NCBI GenBank assembly: GCA_944739405.2 | Contig: OX123182.2 | Location: 39,681,598 to 39,745,597, forward strand | DNA: 64,000 nucleotides | Direction of reading: 5' to 3' | Origin: Euclidia mi | Lineage: Eukaryota; Arthropoda; Insecta; Lepidoptera; Erebidae | Shown here: in pieces, positions 31,738 to 43,922 of the stretch | How the letters are laid out: every line of letters starts with the position of its first letter | How positions within the stretch are numbered: position 1 is the stretch's first letter | Notes under the pieces: generated by a model | The model's input: only the letters and a program-made list of their open reading frames with translations | Told to the model about the DNA's origin: nothing | Database searches by the model: none | Program-made: the position numbers and the translations under genes

Positions 31738-32588
31738 TCTAATTTGTTAGCACAATACCTGGCCCTTTGCCAGGCGTACACGGAGACATAGGTCCAACAC
31801 GCAGAGGCCCTTTGAGAGTTTTAATCTAGAATGTAATGGAACACCTACTAAGGCGCCTCCATCACCGCACTATTAAGTATAGTCACGGGTTAGCCGCAGC
31901 AGGTGAGGGCCTATTGCTACTTATATGGAATCTAATTACTCTGGGCTATTGGGATGGGTGTTTAATGGATAGGTTTAGATGAAAACTATGGATGAATGCC
32001 GGCGTCTGCCCTAAGTACTCTTATAGTACGTCGAAAAGGGGCAGACGGTGACTCGCCAGCTCACTAGATGGACCCTCTCTAAATAGCCGCCAAGGCAAAC
32101 AAACTCTACCATAAAGGCAACAAGAGGGTAACACCGGTGTGAGCGGCTAGGGGTGTAGAGCGGTGCGGCACCGGTTTCGCCATCGCGGGTCTCGTGACTC
32201 GGAGCGGGTTTCCCCGTAATTACGCCCTTGACAATGACACTTCCACTCCCGAGCAAATAGCTCTTGCGACTTCCCTCTGGCAGGCCGACTAAGGCAAGCC
32301 AGAGTCGCGAGTCCTGCGGGCGCTCTTGGAAATCCACTCCGACCAGCCAGTAAAGGCAAGCCGGAGACGAGGCCCTGACCGACTCCCTGAAGTATTCGGG
32401 ACCGCAGTGTCGCCACACACATTCAGCTCGCCACAAACCTGCCCTGCGGTTTGTAAGCTTTCTTTCTATCCCGTAATATATATCACAAGACAAAGGTGAT
32501 GTTTGAAAGCTATTACTCTGCCCTCTGAGATTGCGTTAGTCTCATGATGAGATAACGACTGCCCCAGAGGGTTATTATTATTATTATT
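31738..32588 (+). mobile_element. unclassified retroelement with (TTA)n tail
   Basis: This GC-richer 0.85-kb block interrupts LINE-C and ends with a TTATTATTATTATT run preceded by a CCTCTGAG...CCCCAGAGGG segment that can pair. No reverse-transcriptase motif is present, and the minus-strand frame over 32011-32493 shows no known domain. The ending suggests the 3' part of a LINE or a SINE mobilised by one. The left boundary is approximate. Confidence 0.5.
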
Positions 32589-33000
32589 GACCGATTTCAA
32601 AGGGTTTCTCTCACAGATTAGTTGCACTGCAGGCTGGTTTATTTTACTAGAACCGGTTATGCCTTTGATTACCTGCCACAGTTTTATATTGTTATTTTGA
32701 GCAATAACTAGCGCGGATCTGTCATACTCACGTTTAACTTTCTTTATAAGGTCGTTGCAAAAATTGCGGTATCTTAGGTACGTAATTTTGTTACTCTCAC
32801 TATTACGATGTTTCTTACATTTTAAATGAAGTCTGTCTCAGTTTTGAATGCACCTCAGTAGGCCAGGTGTAATCCATGGGTTCATTATATGTTTTCGCCT
32901 AGAATACTTTTTGTGGGTGGTGCACTGTTTTAAAATACTACTTATAGAAGTAATAAGAAAATCTGCTGCTATATTAACATCACTCATTGAGTAAATGGGT
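32589..33000 (-). pseudogene. LINE-C linker region
   Basis: From about 32900 downward the minus strand reads PWITPGLLRCIQN, then LHLKCKKHRNSESNKITYL, RYRNFCNDLIKKVKREYDRS, and KLWQVIKGITGSSKINQP, the segment between endonuclease and RT in the LINE-C/G family (LINE-G has SYKRYRNFCNNLLRKLK). A stop splits it near 32850. The endonuclease itself is missing, so LINE-C is 5'-truncated near 33000. Confidence 0.75.
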
Positions 33001-36000
33001 TAAAAATCAAAACTTAAAAGATTAGACTTATATTATATACTTAGACTTACATTTGGTCAAACCAATACAATAATAGAGTAAGACCACAGTGTCGCTAGAC
33101 TGTCCTTATTTTTAAAGTAACTTAATGGATACTCCTATGTGTTTAGTTGTCTAAGCTCAGTTACAGATCTAGTTTCATGTCCTATTACAGTACTATATAC
33201 AGGGAGCAGGAAGCAAAGTTAGACAGGAATACAACCTAACGTACCTAATATTATTATAAGTACAGAATATCATATAAAATTATGAACACTAAGTGTCGAG
33301 AGAATAATATAGTTGAAAACCAGCGCCGGGCACATACATATGTCCGGCAATATGCTGAACTGGCCTCCTATTTTATACAGACGACGGGCGTGTACGATTT
33401 GTGCCTAGTTATATTATTTTATTTTTCTCATTGTTTAAATTATGTCCTTCGTCTGTTATAAAAATAAACGTTTTTTCTTTTCTTTTTCCTGTATAGCTAT
33501 TAGTACTAGCTTGACGTATGATATACGAATATGAATACTTCTAAGAAAACGTGATACGCATTAGGAAAAAGCTGTTGCTGTAATTACATTAAAGGTAATT
33601 GATGAGTCATGATAACACCACATGTCTACCTACAATATATTATTCACGGGGGTGTAAGTCATCCTTCAATTATGAATTATTTCCGAGAGATAATTATACT
33701 GTCAGCCTTCATCAATATTGACGCGTAAATGAACCTCATTCGCCTTTCAAGAGTAGTTCCACCCCGAAAATCGTGTCAATAAACCAATGTTTTAACAAAC
33801 ATAATGTCCAAAAAATGGTAGTTGAGGACAAGATTTTATTTTTAATTGCCTAATTATACTTTTTCTTACATATTAAATTTCCTTGATTCCCTTACATTGT
33901 ATATGCTCACTACTGAAAGTGCTGTGACCTATTCAAATTGACACACAGGCGATACATATAAAATATAATTATAATTAGGTAGCGCTAAAGTATGCAATAA
34001 ATAGTCAGTGACATACACGCTGCTTCGTTATGCCTGCCTACTTACATATTATATATGTTAATACTAACATTACGTCCAGTCTCTGTTGTTCAGTCAGTAG
34101 CCGACCTAAGGAACATTTCTCAAACGCATAAGTTGTTTCAATTTCCGAGTATTTATCGCCTATACGAATTCAGAGCAAATAAAAAGATATTCCTGATGAA
34201 ATCTATAGAATGAAATAAACTCAATCCTGGCCTCGTTAGAAGGCAAACATCGAATACTGCTGACTTGCCGTGACGACGCCTAATTTATAACCAAAATCGA
34301 TATCACAGTATACTAGTATAGTTTGTTTTTTTTGCAGAAATTGCAGACAATAGTAGTTATGTAATACCTTACTTACAAATAGCTCCTACACATTAACAAC
34401 GTGTGAAGTTCGTTGCTAACAACCTTTTCTCTATAGTCTTCTTTTGCAAAGTTAATGTAAAAAGGAACGGTTCCGAACCTATTTGTATTAAGCCTAATCT
34501 GTAGCCTTATCAGATGAAACTTGATCGTGCTATGTCCACAATACAAATATTGCATCCAACTTTCTTAATTAAAGCAATTTAAACACGCTGGCACGAAAAG
34601 TATTAAACTGATTTACAATTAAGAGCTTTACACAAACAAACAGAAAATCGTCGGTTGGTTGGTTGGCGTAGGTGATGTTTGTGGTAGCCGACCTGATTCT
34701 AGTGGTTGAAAACCAAATAAGTCCGTGTATTTTGCAATGTGTTATTAAATTATTTATTTATTCATGTATTAAATTATTTATTCATGTTTTCGTGCCTCAA
34801 ATCACAATCTACTGTGTGCTGTGCCAAAAGCAACAAATGCTAAATAAATCGACCGAACAGTGGATATGGTATAAGCCTATGCTTTTGCAAACACGTTGTA
34901 GTGACTAAACTATATGGACTCGGTGCAACCCTTGTAAGAGCACACATAGAATATAATAAATAATAAGTTAACTGAGCCTTAATATTCACACGAATTCCAT
35001 GCTAAACTATTAATTACCGAATCATATCTATCACACCTACCATTATACTAGTTCTTAGTAATGTACAGACAAAGTCAGCTGAAATAATTTTCTTTATTAA
35101 ACGCTAACTTCTATCGAAACCCCAAAAGCCTAATAGAAATCCGTCAATTACAGAAAAAGTTTCTAGTTTCTTAATCAAACTTAATATAAACTTTTGTATG
35201 TAGTTTACTTACACAAAACTCACAACGATGCTGTCTCGACCTAAGTTTAGAAACTCGGTTTTGTAATTTTAGGTATAATAGTACTATTGCTTGCTTTCCG
35301 ATCATTATTTTCTGCGAAGCTTTTGGTATTAAACTTGAGATAAGGTAATTAGGTTTTCTGTGAACTTCAACCGCAGTGAGACTATGTAAGATGAATAATT
35401 TGTTATTTCTATGAAGACGGCAAGTAAGGTATTCAATCACTCGTGTTTTGGAACATATAATGACTTGTCAGAGTGCTTAGAATTCACTTCGTCGAGCTCA
35501 CCCTGAAAGGGTTTCTTTTAGATTCAGATCGTAGCGTAAAGAGGTCTGTGTGTTTTTGTTGGCATTCTCGTCGGCTCGGCTGTGTACATCGTCAGTTTCT
35601 CGCCCATTACACGCACAAGACACGTGTCCGACACCATTGCCGTTATCTCACATGATTACTATTTCAATTTTAAAATGCGGATTCGGTTCCTACAAAAATA
35701 TTGTCTGAAACTCTCGTCTTTAATTATTCTATGATGCCGCTATGTTTCACAAGGACTCGTTATCTTTTTATCGCGCATCAAATGTTGAGTGAGGTTATCA
35801 TTTTCGACGTATTGAGTTTTATTGGTTGAATATAATACGATAGGAAAATCCCATTGTACCTCAAAGAGTTAGTGACAAATAAGTTTTAAGAGTCTTCGGT
35901 GTGTAGGTTATTGAGAAGTTATAATCTAAAGTACCAAGAGGTACTTTGATTACGGGTAATATATGATACTCATGCCTATTAAGTAAAGTTGGCGGTATAA

Positions 36001-37740
36001 CACCCCATGCCTCACCTCAACACCTATTTTTTGCTCCGATTATTTCCGTCTATCGATATCCGACTTACCGTCTTTGTTATTATAATCATCTTAGTTACTT
36101 TTTAATCAGATGGACTGATCAGGTCTCCGAACAACCTATTAGACTGAATGAACCCTTTGTGCGTCAGGTGTATAAAACGGCGGCAGCCTAAATACGAAAG
36201 AACGGCCCGAGACCGGGTCCATCACAATTCTCGCCGGGACTGATACAGAAGGAAGAAGTCTCACATAAGTACTCTTGAAAATGCACAGTTGCACACACAA
36301 AAATAATTGTGTTTAACAATGAGAATTAATAAACTGGGCACAAACTCTTCTGACTTCACTATAAAGAGAATAACACCATGGTCCACTACGCTTGCCAATT
36401 GCGCGTCGCAGACTTCACGTTTATTTCAATAAGACTATGTGCTGCTCTTAGAAACATAGGTTTTATCACGCTGCTGCTGTTTTGATTCCTCATTCAAGAA
36501 ATTCAATAAACAAAACAAATAGAAGTGTTGTACACTCAACGTGACCAAGAATTAATTATAGCCGGCTAACAATAGGGTCGGTGTTGTAGGGTGTGCGTCG
36601 TCTTACGACTATATTGAATTACAAGACATGTGTACACAAGCAACGCGTAATTCTTATAAAGCTTTGTACAGTCTTTTAACTACGTTAAAAGCTCTTTCAT
36701 AATTAAGTTTGCTTCTAGAAATATTACGGAAACGTCTTTAGTAAGAAAGTGCAATACTTAGCCAAGTTAATAACTATATAATATTGTAGTACCTTATATA
36801 TTTTCATTTTATTCTAATTTTTATTAATGTGCTTTTACATTTAAAGGTATGCCAGCCCCATCATACCCTTATTTACAATATTGACACCCTAATAACTAGT
36901 TATTTAATATGTTGACGAAAATTAACATATACTATACTGAGGGAAAATGACCTTAACACAACCTGTGTTTTGCGACCACAAATGATCAATTCATATCAAC
37001 ATGGACGAACCAAATAATAGTAGTAGCTACTTCATGTTAATGAAACCTTGGTTGTAATGTTACTCGGAATTCTATTTTATTCTGGTTGATTGATTAGTCC
37101 CTAGGCACGTGCCTAATGATATGTTGATGCCTCTGATTAGCATAAATGTAAAGACGTGCGCGCGTATTCCCGGGTAGTTACAAATCTATTACTAGTGTGC
37201 CATCTGGAATACGTTCAGATCGAATTGAATAGTTTTCTGACTAGTGACTCATTAATAAGCAGTAGAGCTATATGCAGGTAGCACCAAGTTGAACGAAGCA
37301 AGAAACCTTGTTGATTAGATGTTACCCTTCAATGGAAAATAAGTTAGTTTCTTTTACGTCACGCTTTCAGCGAATAGGAAAGCAAAACCATTAAGGTAAC
37401 TTTGAATCTTGTTTTACAGGTTTTACTTACTTGCAATCATTATCCAATTTATCCATTAAATATTTGGGTCATGAAATCAGCTATTTATGACCGCATAGGT
37501 TGTTATTCAAGAACACAAACCGCATGACAATTACCTAACTAATGCTCTTTACAGATTTGCGTTCACAAGCCAATCCCACTAATTTATCTAAACGATATAA
37601 ATTCGCGTGAAATATTGATTTATTGGCATTTATTCTGTTCGCTCCTGCACTGTTAAATAGTGCAATTTTTTCGTATTTACATATATGCGTAAGCCGTTAC
37701 GCAGTACACTAATCGGTTGGTAACGACATATACTAAAAGG
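33001..37740. other. 4.7 kb without a recognisable gene
   Basis: No coding frame longer than about 90 codons carries a domain I know, and splice-like signals are isolated. The only repeat I can name is the A-tailed SINE-4 at 33305-33490. The stretch is uniformly AT-rich and could be intron or intergenic DNA. Confidence 0.5.
33305..33490 (+). repeat. SINE-4a, repeat with AATAAA and T/C-rich tail
   Basis: It shares GTCCGGCAATATGCTGAACT, ACAGACGACGGG and TGTACGATTTGTGC with an inverted copy at 46318-46515, and both end in AAAATAAACG followed by a CTTTTCTTTT-type run. The shared 3' end suggests a retroposed, LINE-mobilised repeat. I cannot see a tRNA promoter. Confidence 0.65.
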
Positions 37741-38353
37741 CAATGATATTAAAAAAGTCGTAGATACGTTACCGACGTAGTAACCTGCTTATTATATAAT
37801 CTGCTCATGGCACTAAATACGATTTTCTAAGCGTAGAGAGCTCTAAATAACTATCAAACCAAGTTAGTGCGTCTCAGTGGAGCAAAACAAAAGTTCTTTA
37901 AGTATCAAATCAGGGAAAGTCCATTTAAGTAACGGGTATCGGTCTAATACGTCTGCCCTGCTTACATTGTATTATACACCTAATTAGCATGACGCGGAAG
38001 ATAAGGCTCACTGCCTTCTGTCCCTAGGGTTTGCAACATAGTTGAGATCTTTTAGCAACGATGTTACAAGTAAAAACAAGTAGATACGTTATAGGCGTAC
38101 CAAAAGCAGGACACTTAACATAAGCCTGTTGGCAAGTCTGACATATGTGTGAGTGAAGTCGCGAGCCGGCGTCAAAGTGAAACTGACACATCTTGTCACC
38201 GAAAATAAAATAAAATATGGAGTTATCGATGTGTGCGTTAGTGTACCGTTTCTACGGATTGATTACTACGTAGGGAACGTTTCTACCTCTTTCTTGTAAT
38301 ATCATTGCCTACAACAGTCAGCGGCAGCTTACCTTGTATTTCATACAAGAATA

Positions 38354-38651
38354 GGGTATTTGACTAAAAAAATCGAATTAGTCCGTCAGATAGATTTCCA
38401 AAACATATTGGACACGTATATTTTCTTGAGTGACGTAAACAAAAAATGAAGACGACAAACTTCACTGAAAACTCGTGTGATGTCACTTGCCAGTACACTT
38501 TTTACTGGCAAGTGACCTCTTAGGCGTTTCTCCATCTTTGATGCGTTTTATCTTCGTAATTTTTTACTGATTTGATAAAACAAAAAATACGTATCCAATA
38601 TTTTTCGATAATCTAACTGACGGACTAATTAGATTTTTTTGTCAAATACCC
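38354..38651. mobile_element. foldback MITE with long inverted arms, TA-flanked
   Basis: The left end GGGTATTTGACTAAAAAAAT and the right end (inverted GGGTATTTGACAAAAAAATC) are flanked by TA. The arms stay similar for about 90 bases (shared AGTCCGTCAG and ATATTGGA.ACGTAT). A central 14-bp perfect hairpin lies at 38482-38516. The TA target and long arms suggest a Tc1/mariner-mobilised foldback element. A diverged relative lies at 40058-40370. Confidence 0.75.
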
Positions 38652-38912
38652 TATTGCGATATTACCAAAATAAAAACCAATATGCGTTATAGATTTCATA
38701 CCAAGGATGTTACAAAAGTAAAAAGAAGTAGATAAGTTATAGGCGTACCAAAAGCAGGACGCTAAACATAAGCTAGTTGGCAAGTCTGACATATGTGTGA
38801 GTGACGTCGCGAGCCGGCGTCATAGTGAGACTGACACATCGTATCTACCGAAATTAAAATAAAATATGGAGTTATCGATGTGTGTGTTAGTGTACCGTTT
38901 CTACGGATTGAT

Positions 38913-39152
38913 CAGTAGCGTAGCTAGCATGGGTGGCACCCGGGGCGGTAGTTGGCGAATGACCTTTTTTTTTTTTTTAGTCGACACCTAACAATTCCGT
39001 GCTAACTCTCGTAGTGCAGCTAGTACCTAGTTTTTGTACATTGTTCTTAAGTTGCGTTTTGGGTGTCACCCCTTTTTTGGATGGGTGGCACCCCAAAAAG
39101 GGTGGCACCCGGGACGGAGCGCCTCCGCCCCCCCCCCCTTCCTACGCCACTG
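38913..39152. mobile_element. hAT-type MITE with 8-bp target duplication
   Basis: The 240-bp element begins CAGTAGCGTAGC and ends CTACGCCACTG, a short inverted repeat. It is flanked by perfect GGATTGAT copies (38905-38912 and 39153-39160). The paralogous block at 38256-38263 shows the uninterrupted GGATTGAT, which is the empty site. The interior has GGTGGCACCC repeats and a poly-C run. 8-bp duplications and CAGNGGCGTAG ends are typical of hAT non-autonomous elements. Confidence 0.88.
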
Positions 39153-40057
39153 GGATTGATTACTACGTTACCTACGTAGTAATCAATTTAGAGCTCTGTA
39201 CGCTTAGAAAATTTTATTAAGTGCCATAAGCAGATTACAATTAGACTCCTAAAATACTCTGAAGCTAGTGTGAAGGTAATCTTATCAAGTTTCGTTAGCA
39301 GTTTAGGCAAGCATTAAAAGTAATGATTTTGAGTAGAACACTTGTGATTTTGGCGAAGACTTTTTAAATACAGTTATAACCCTCAAACATAGCAAGCATT
39401 TTCTCAAGCCAAAGTTGAAAATAATAGAAAAATATACGAAATAAACTTTTCTTATGCCTGCTAAATCGAATGAAGAATAATAACCACGAAAACCCGTGCT
39501 TAGAGATCATCTGTGATTTAATATTTATTGTCAGAGTAGACATAGTATTATGAAACAATATTTCCTAACCCTTTTTTAATTTTAACATATTAGGTCAGTT
39601 CTTTTTAGAATTATGCACTTGACACATTCTTATTCCTATTCAGAATTAAGCATATCACGTTTTAGTCCATTCCGGTCTGGTAGCCATTTCGCGAATTATG
39701 AATTTATCGACAAACTGATATGAAGTGAGTCGATGACTGCTTTAGCATCTTGACTATGCATTTATTTATACTCAGTCTCCACGACAGCAAGTTTCCGGCG
39801 ATTGAAGTAGCTGCCTATAATAGTATAACTCATAAGACGGCGCATAATTTATTTCACGCATCAACCGGTCTTAGTTAATATCACGTGTCGTTAGTTCATT
39901 ACATGGGGCTATGCATGCAGTACAGCCCGGGCCCCGTCACTGGCTCAAATTCGCGCGATAAATACCTACCACTTCGTGTACCGCTGTCGGTCCAAACGAC
40001 AGAGGGCCGCCACACGACCGGCAGCGTATACGCATGGCACGTTTCCCGCGCTTTCCT

Positions 40058-40370
40058 ATAGAAAGCTAGTTGACAAAAAAATTTTTATAAGTCCGTCCTT
40101 TAGATTATTCAAAAATAAGCGACACGTATTTTTTATTTGTAAATTAAACCAAAAATGACCAAGATATAGCTCATTAAAGTTACGTATAACGTCACGCCTC
40201 CGTGCTGCATTTTTTCGCACTAGATGACGTCACACGTAACTTTAAAGGGCTATATCTTTGTTATTTTTTATTTAATCGAAAAAAGAAAAAAATACGTGTT
40301 CAATATTTTTTTATAATCTAAAATACGGAATAAATAAAATGTAATTATTTTGACCCTGGAAACTATCCTA
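40058..40370. mobile_element. foldback element, diverged relative of 38354-38651
   Basis: The left arm contains TTGACAAAAAAATTTTTATA and AGTCCGTCCTTTAGATTAT. The inverted right arm contains TCAAAATAATTAC and TATTTTAGATTATAAAAAAA. The centre pairs AGCTCATTAAAGTTACGT with its partner near 40215-40250. The whole 310 bases can form one long imperfect hairpin. Terminal TA residues are plausible but the ends are worn. Confidence 0.6.
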
Positions 40371-41227
40371 ATGCCGAAACCACGAAGTTATTGTGCAGTG
40401 GATGGGTGTTAAAGGCTCAAAACAAATTAAAACTTGTTTATTTTTCATTGCCGAAGGACAAACAATAAATTATGTAGTAAGTAATGGTATAAGATTTGAT
40501 ATAAGTAGGTACTTATATCGCATCTACAAATTTACACCATTTATTTTATTTAGAACAAAGGTAAGAAAGGAAATACTAGGTATGTAAATATTCGTAAATT
40601 GATAACTTTAGGTTATTAGAAATAAATATAAATGTTGTTTTCATGAAATAAAATCTACTTAATGTCAGAATCTTATGTTACGTACATAAGATTCTGACTT
40701 ACTGTAGGTATTGTCTGGTATTGTGCCCGATAAACGGAAATAGGCTATAGGCCCCCTACTACGTACAATTATTATAAATTTTATTTCTTTTATAACATAT
40801 TACTTATTGTTAATTTTTGTAAAATATATATTTTATTAAAATTTGGTTATTTCGCAACATTCGTTTTATTACCTAAATCATCATAAGAACAACCCTAGCG
40901 CCTTCGTTCGATGACGCGCTTGTACGTACAGTCACAAAATCTGCAACTCTTTGCTAGCGTACTTAGGGTACATTTCTCTTCACTGCGAATAACGGCTATT
41001 ATTAGTAAGATTTAGTAGGTGATTATAGCGTAGGTATTTTCACTTTTGTATGGGAGTGATGTATCTGTTACGAAGTAACTATTTAGTAATCTGTGGTACA
41101 GCTGTTAATTAAATATGAAGTCGACTACCAAGAGAAGCCGTCGGGTTAAGACGATAGATTAAAGACGATAGATACTGTCTATTAATTCTGCGCTTGATAA
41201 ATATCCTAGGATAACTCACATCTGCAT

Positions 41228-41425
41228 AAATCAAATTCTTGCTTTACTGATCGACAACGCACAGCCAAAACTACAGGGCGCAAGAAGCTGAAATTTGGCA
41301 TATATGTTCCTTGAGAAACGTAGGAGTGCACTAAAAATGGATTTGCCGAATTTCCCATCGGATCGGGCAGAAAGGGTTAAATTCAAAATAACGGGGAAGC
41401 GTAGCTGCGGGGTGCTGATAGTACT
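41228..41425 (+). repeat. degenerate Helitron-like copy
   Basis: It keeps ACAGCCAAAACTACAGGGCG, AGCTGAAATTTGGCATATAT, GTGCACTAAAAATGGATTT and GCGTAGCTGCGGG in the order of the intact copy at 19929-20134, with many substitutions and no clean CTAG end. Confidence 0.65.
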
Positions 41426-42078
41426 ATCATAAGATCCAAAACTATCAAGATCCCAGACGACAGTAGCCTGATATTATTATGATCACTAACCACAATGTTG
41501 ATGCAGACAAATTAAATAACGATTACGACAAATCAAGAAACGAAGATTAGTACATGAGACAACGTACGAACAATAAATTCTCGCTAGATAAAATGTGCTG
41601 ACAATGTCGACAACGCCTCAACAACACTTTAATATCTTGTAAAGAATAAATCTTCCTTTCGTCAGTACAACTAGTGTTGCTAGACAGAATAGCTTTCAGT
41701 ATAAGTTCAGCACTCTTAGTCTATAAAGTGTTGTTGATAGAAACTAAAAATACTATTTTGTCAATTGTTGGCAATTTTTCATTCCTTTCCTTTTAATTGA
41801 CTTAACATTACTGACTGTCCATAATAACCATCAAAGATGTGTCAACGATTAAGTAGTAGATGTTGTTAAAGACAATATGTTTTAAATTACTGACTATTTT
41901 ATGCTTGTATCATAGGACACATTTTGTCAAGTTTAAGTGCTAAACAATTTCCTAGAAACAGGTTACAGTTTTAATTTCGTTTGAGATCCTTTGATCGCCA
42001 CATGAATGTAATAATACCGCGTTTGATCTACAAAATCTTATTTTTAGCCACGCAAGAGAAACTGTTGTAATATCTTCC

Positions 42079-42296
42079 TGTCAAAGTCAAAGTCAAAAGT
42101 CAAAATCCTTTATTCATTTAAATCACAAAGTGACACTTATGAACGTCAATTAAAAAAAATAATTACTTAAAGCTTCTACATTTACATTTACTGCCACGTT
42201 CGCAAAGCAAGGGCGTAGAACCATGAGAAAGAACGGGCAATAAAACTCAAGGTCACTCTTTTTCATCGCCAGGTTTTGCATAATACATAAAAATTT
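42079..42296 (-). repeat. LINE 3' end with (GTCAAA)n tail
   Basis: A GTCAAAGTCAAAGTCAAAA run followed by TCCTTTATTCA and TCACAAAGTGACACTTATGA is a common lepidopteran LINE 3' UTR, here in reverse orientation. It is cut at 42296 by repeat E1. No coding sequence is attached. Confidence 0.6.
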
Positions 42297-43052
42297 AAAG
42301 GACAATGGCAGATCTCCATACATCAAAATGTCTGAAATTAAATTGAACCGAACAGTAATAAAAAATATATCAAAAAATTTGGCGTAAATTACAGAGTCTA
42401 TAAATGATTCTATTTTCACTCAAGAAAGGTGGAAAAAGAAGATATTGGTGTTTGAATTTTTAGTTAAGAAGGAACAATGTAGGTAAAAGGAAAGTTATGG
42501 TATGAAAGTTAAACAATGTAGGTAGGTACGATTGAATTATCAATTGACATATGTCAGATTGACATCAAAACGCGGAAGTTTTTTGTAGCATCTAACTGTC
42601 ACAGCCGTAGACAAAAGCAGAGCTGCACATTTTAAATTGATTTTATGTGAAATCGATACAACATTAATACGATACTGTGACGTTTTTATTTGATTTAAAC
42701 GTTGTTTTGCTTCAAAAATATTAGCTTATTGATATAATGTTGATTAAATATTAAATAACTGCATTTTAAACCAAACCAACTCTATAAAGGTCGATCGTAT
42801 CGATTACTTATTTAATAATCGATACGGATATAGCACTCACGTCTATTCCTGTCACACCATTGTCTATGGCATCAATCAAATAATAAAGTATTCGTAATCA
42901 ATTGGAATGCTTTTTATCATCATAAAGTACTCCAGCTTTAACGAGACAAAGTGAAAATATTAAAATTCGTAGAAAAAAAAACAATTTGTTTTGTTCATAT
43001 GAAGTTTAAGGTCGCCACAACAAACCCAGACCAAATTCTGCCATTGTTCTTT
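42297..43052 (+). mobile_element. E1a, 756-bp non-coding DNA element with short inverted ends
   Basis: It starts AAAGGACAATGGCAG and ends CTGCCATTGTTCTTT, an inverted repeat with one mismatch. A second, inverted copy of the whole unit lies at 59634-60392, with the two aligned end to end by eye at high similarity (shared GGTCGCCACAACAAACCCAGA read in opposite senses). No coding frame is present, so it is non-autonomous. Target duplications are unclear. Confidence 0.78.
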
Positions 43053-43922
43053 GTAAGGTGCTGCAACTGTTACACCTTCTATATGTCATTTGTATATATT
43101 TACTCTACTTAATACTCAAGCATAATGTAGTAAAATTTTGATGTTCATTTAATTAGCCTCCTGAAAATTGACATGGTGAAACAGGAGCATCCACTTACAT
43201 TAAGTACCTAATAATGCAGGCAATCCGCGCAAATGTTCAGAACCATGATAGAAATGATACAGTTTAATATTAAAAATGTAATACCAGCCCGTAAGACCGA
43301 CATCGACCAGTCATGGCAAGTAGCACCCGTTCACGAGTATGACGCATGGGCCAGCCATCATCCCTCTCGCCATATCAGAGGGACAGGGATGACCCGACAC
43401 ACGACGCCACCACAAGAAATGACATTTTAGTGAGCATGACGACAACGGTACACGAACCGGCAGTAATTAACAATCTGTTGGTATACTGACCATGAACACG
43501 AATTACCTGCATTTTCCAGATCGTTAATATTATCATAAATATGTGGAACGCGTGCAAAATGCAAATGTAGTACCTATATTTAATTGACATGATACTTTTT
43601 GAAATATAACCACCGATCGAACTGATTGGCTACACGATTATAATACATAAAAAAAAAAAAACAAATAAAAAGTATCTAACGAGATGAGTGACATTTAGTA
43701 ATCTGGTGGCGATTCCAAAAACTATCATTTACATGATTTTAATTGGAATGGAATAATATTTAATTACATGTCAAGAAAGTTATCATCTACCTATTTACTA
43801 TATAATATATGAATTATGAAACATTATTTCCAAGCGCATTTGTCATTCAGATATTCATTTAAATTATAACATGCCTTTTGCATTAGGTTATTTTTAATCT
43901 TTATCTGAAATGCGTTAAAAGG
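43053..43922. other. no gene recognised
   Basis: AT-rich sequence. The 65-codon plus-strand frame at 43233-43430 has no domain I know. The right part leads into the 3' UTR of LINE-F. Confidence 0.5.

Larger units (their letters stand above)
23170..33000 (-). mobile_element. LINE-C, one LINE spread over about 10 kb by insertions
   Basis: Minus-strand LINE coding sequence can be traced through these pieces: linker at 33000-32589 (RYRNFCNDLIKKVKREYDRS); a short piece at about 31737-31715; RT N-terminal part at 31450-30962; RT palm at 29617-28664; C-terminus and 3' UTR at 23544-23170. The gaps are filled by a (TTA)n-tailed element, SINE-3, LINE-D and a BEL/Pao element. At the LINE-D and BEL sites, removing the insert with one target duplication restores a continuous LINE peptide (YVIGQ-LEDKNKG and LTVRQLYIL-RTVSKKHA). 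Confidence 0.85.
37741..39240. repeat. complex repeat with inverted arms, direct duplication and two MITEs
   Basis: Arms 37797-37848 and 39186-39237 are inverted copies (shared TTTTCTAAGCGTA and GAGCTCTAAAT). Between them a 210-bp block occurs twice in direct orientation (38060-38278 and 38706-38912, continuing at 39153), with GTTGGCAAGTCTGACATATG and AAAATATGGAGTTATCGATG in both. A foldback MITE separates the two blocks and a hAT-type MITE interrupts the second. The whole looks like a non-autonomous DNA transposon with an internal duplication. Confidence 0.65.
39241..42077. other. non-coding with two degenerate repeats
   Basis: No gene is recognised. 40058-40370 is a diverged foldback element (arms sharing GACACGTATTTTT-type sequence; core arms AAAGTTACGTATAACGTCA and its partner near 40220). 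41228-41425 is a degenerate Helitron-like copy (AGCTGAAATTTGGCATATAT). A 15-bp perfect palindrome with a 5-base loop lies at 40664-40698. A CpG-richer patch spans 39905-40060. Confidence 0.5.

Noticed and set aside
32011..32493. 160-codon minus-strand ORF
   Set aside because: It lies in the (TTA)n-tailed repeat and has no recognisable domain or supporting start context.
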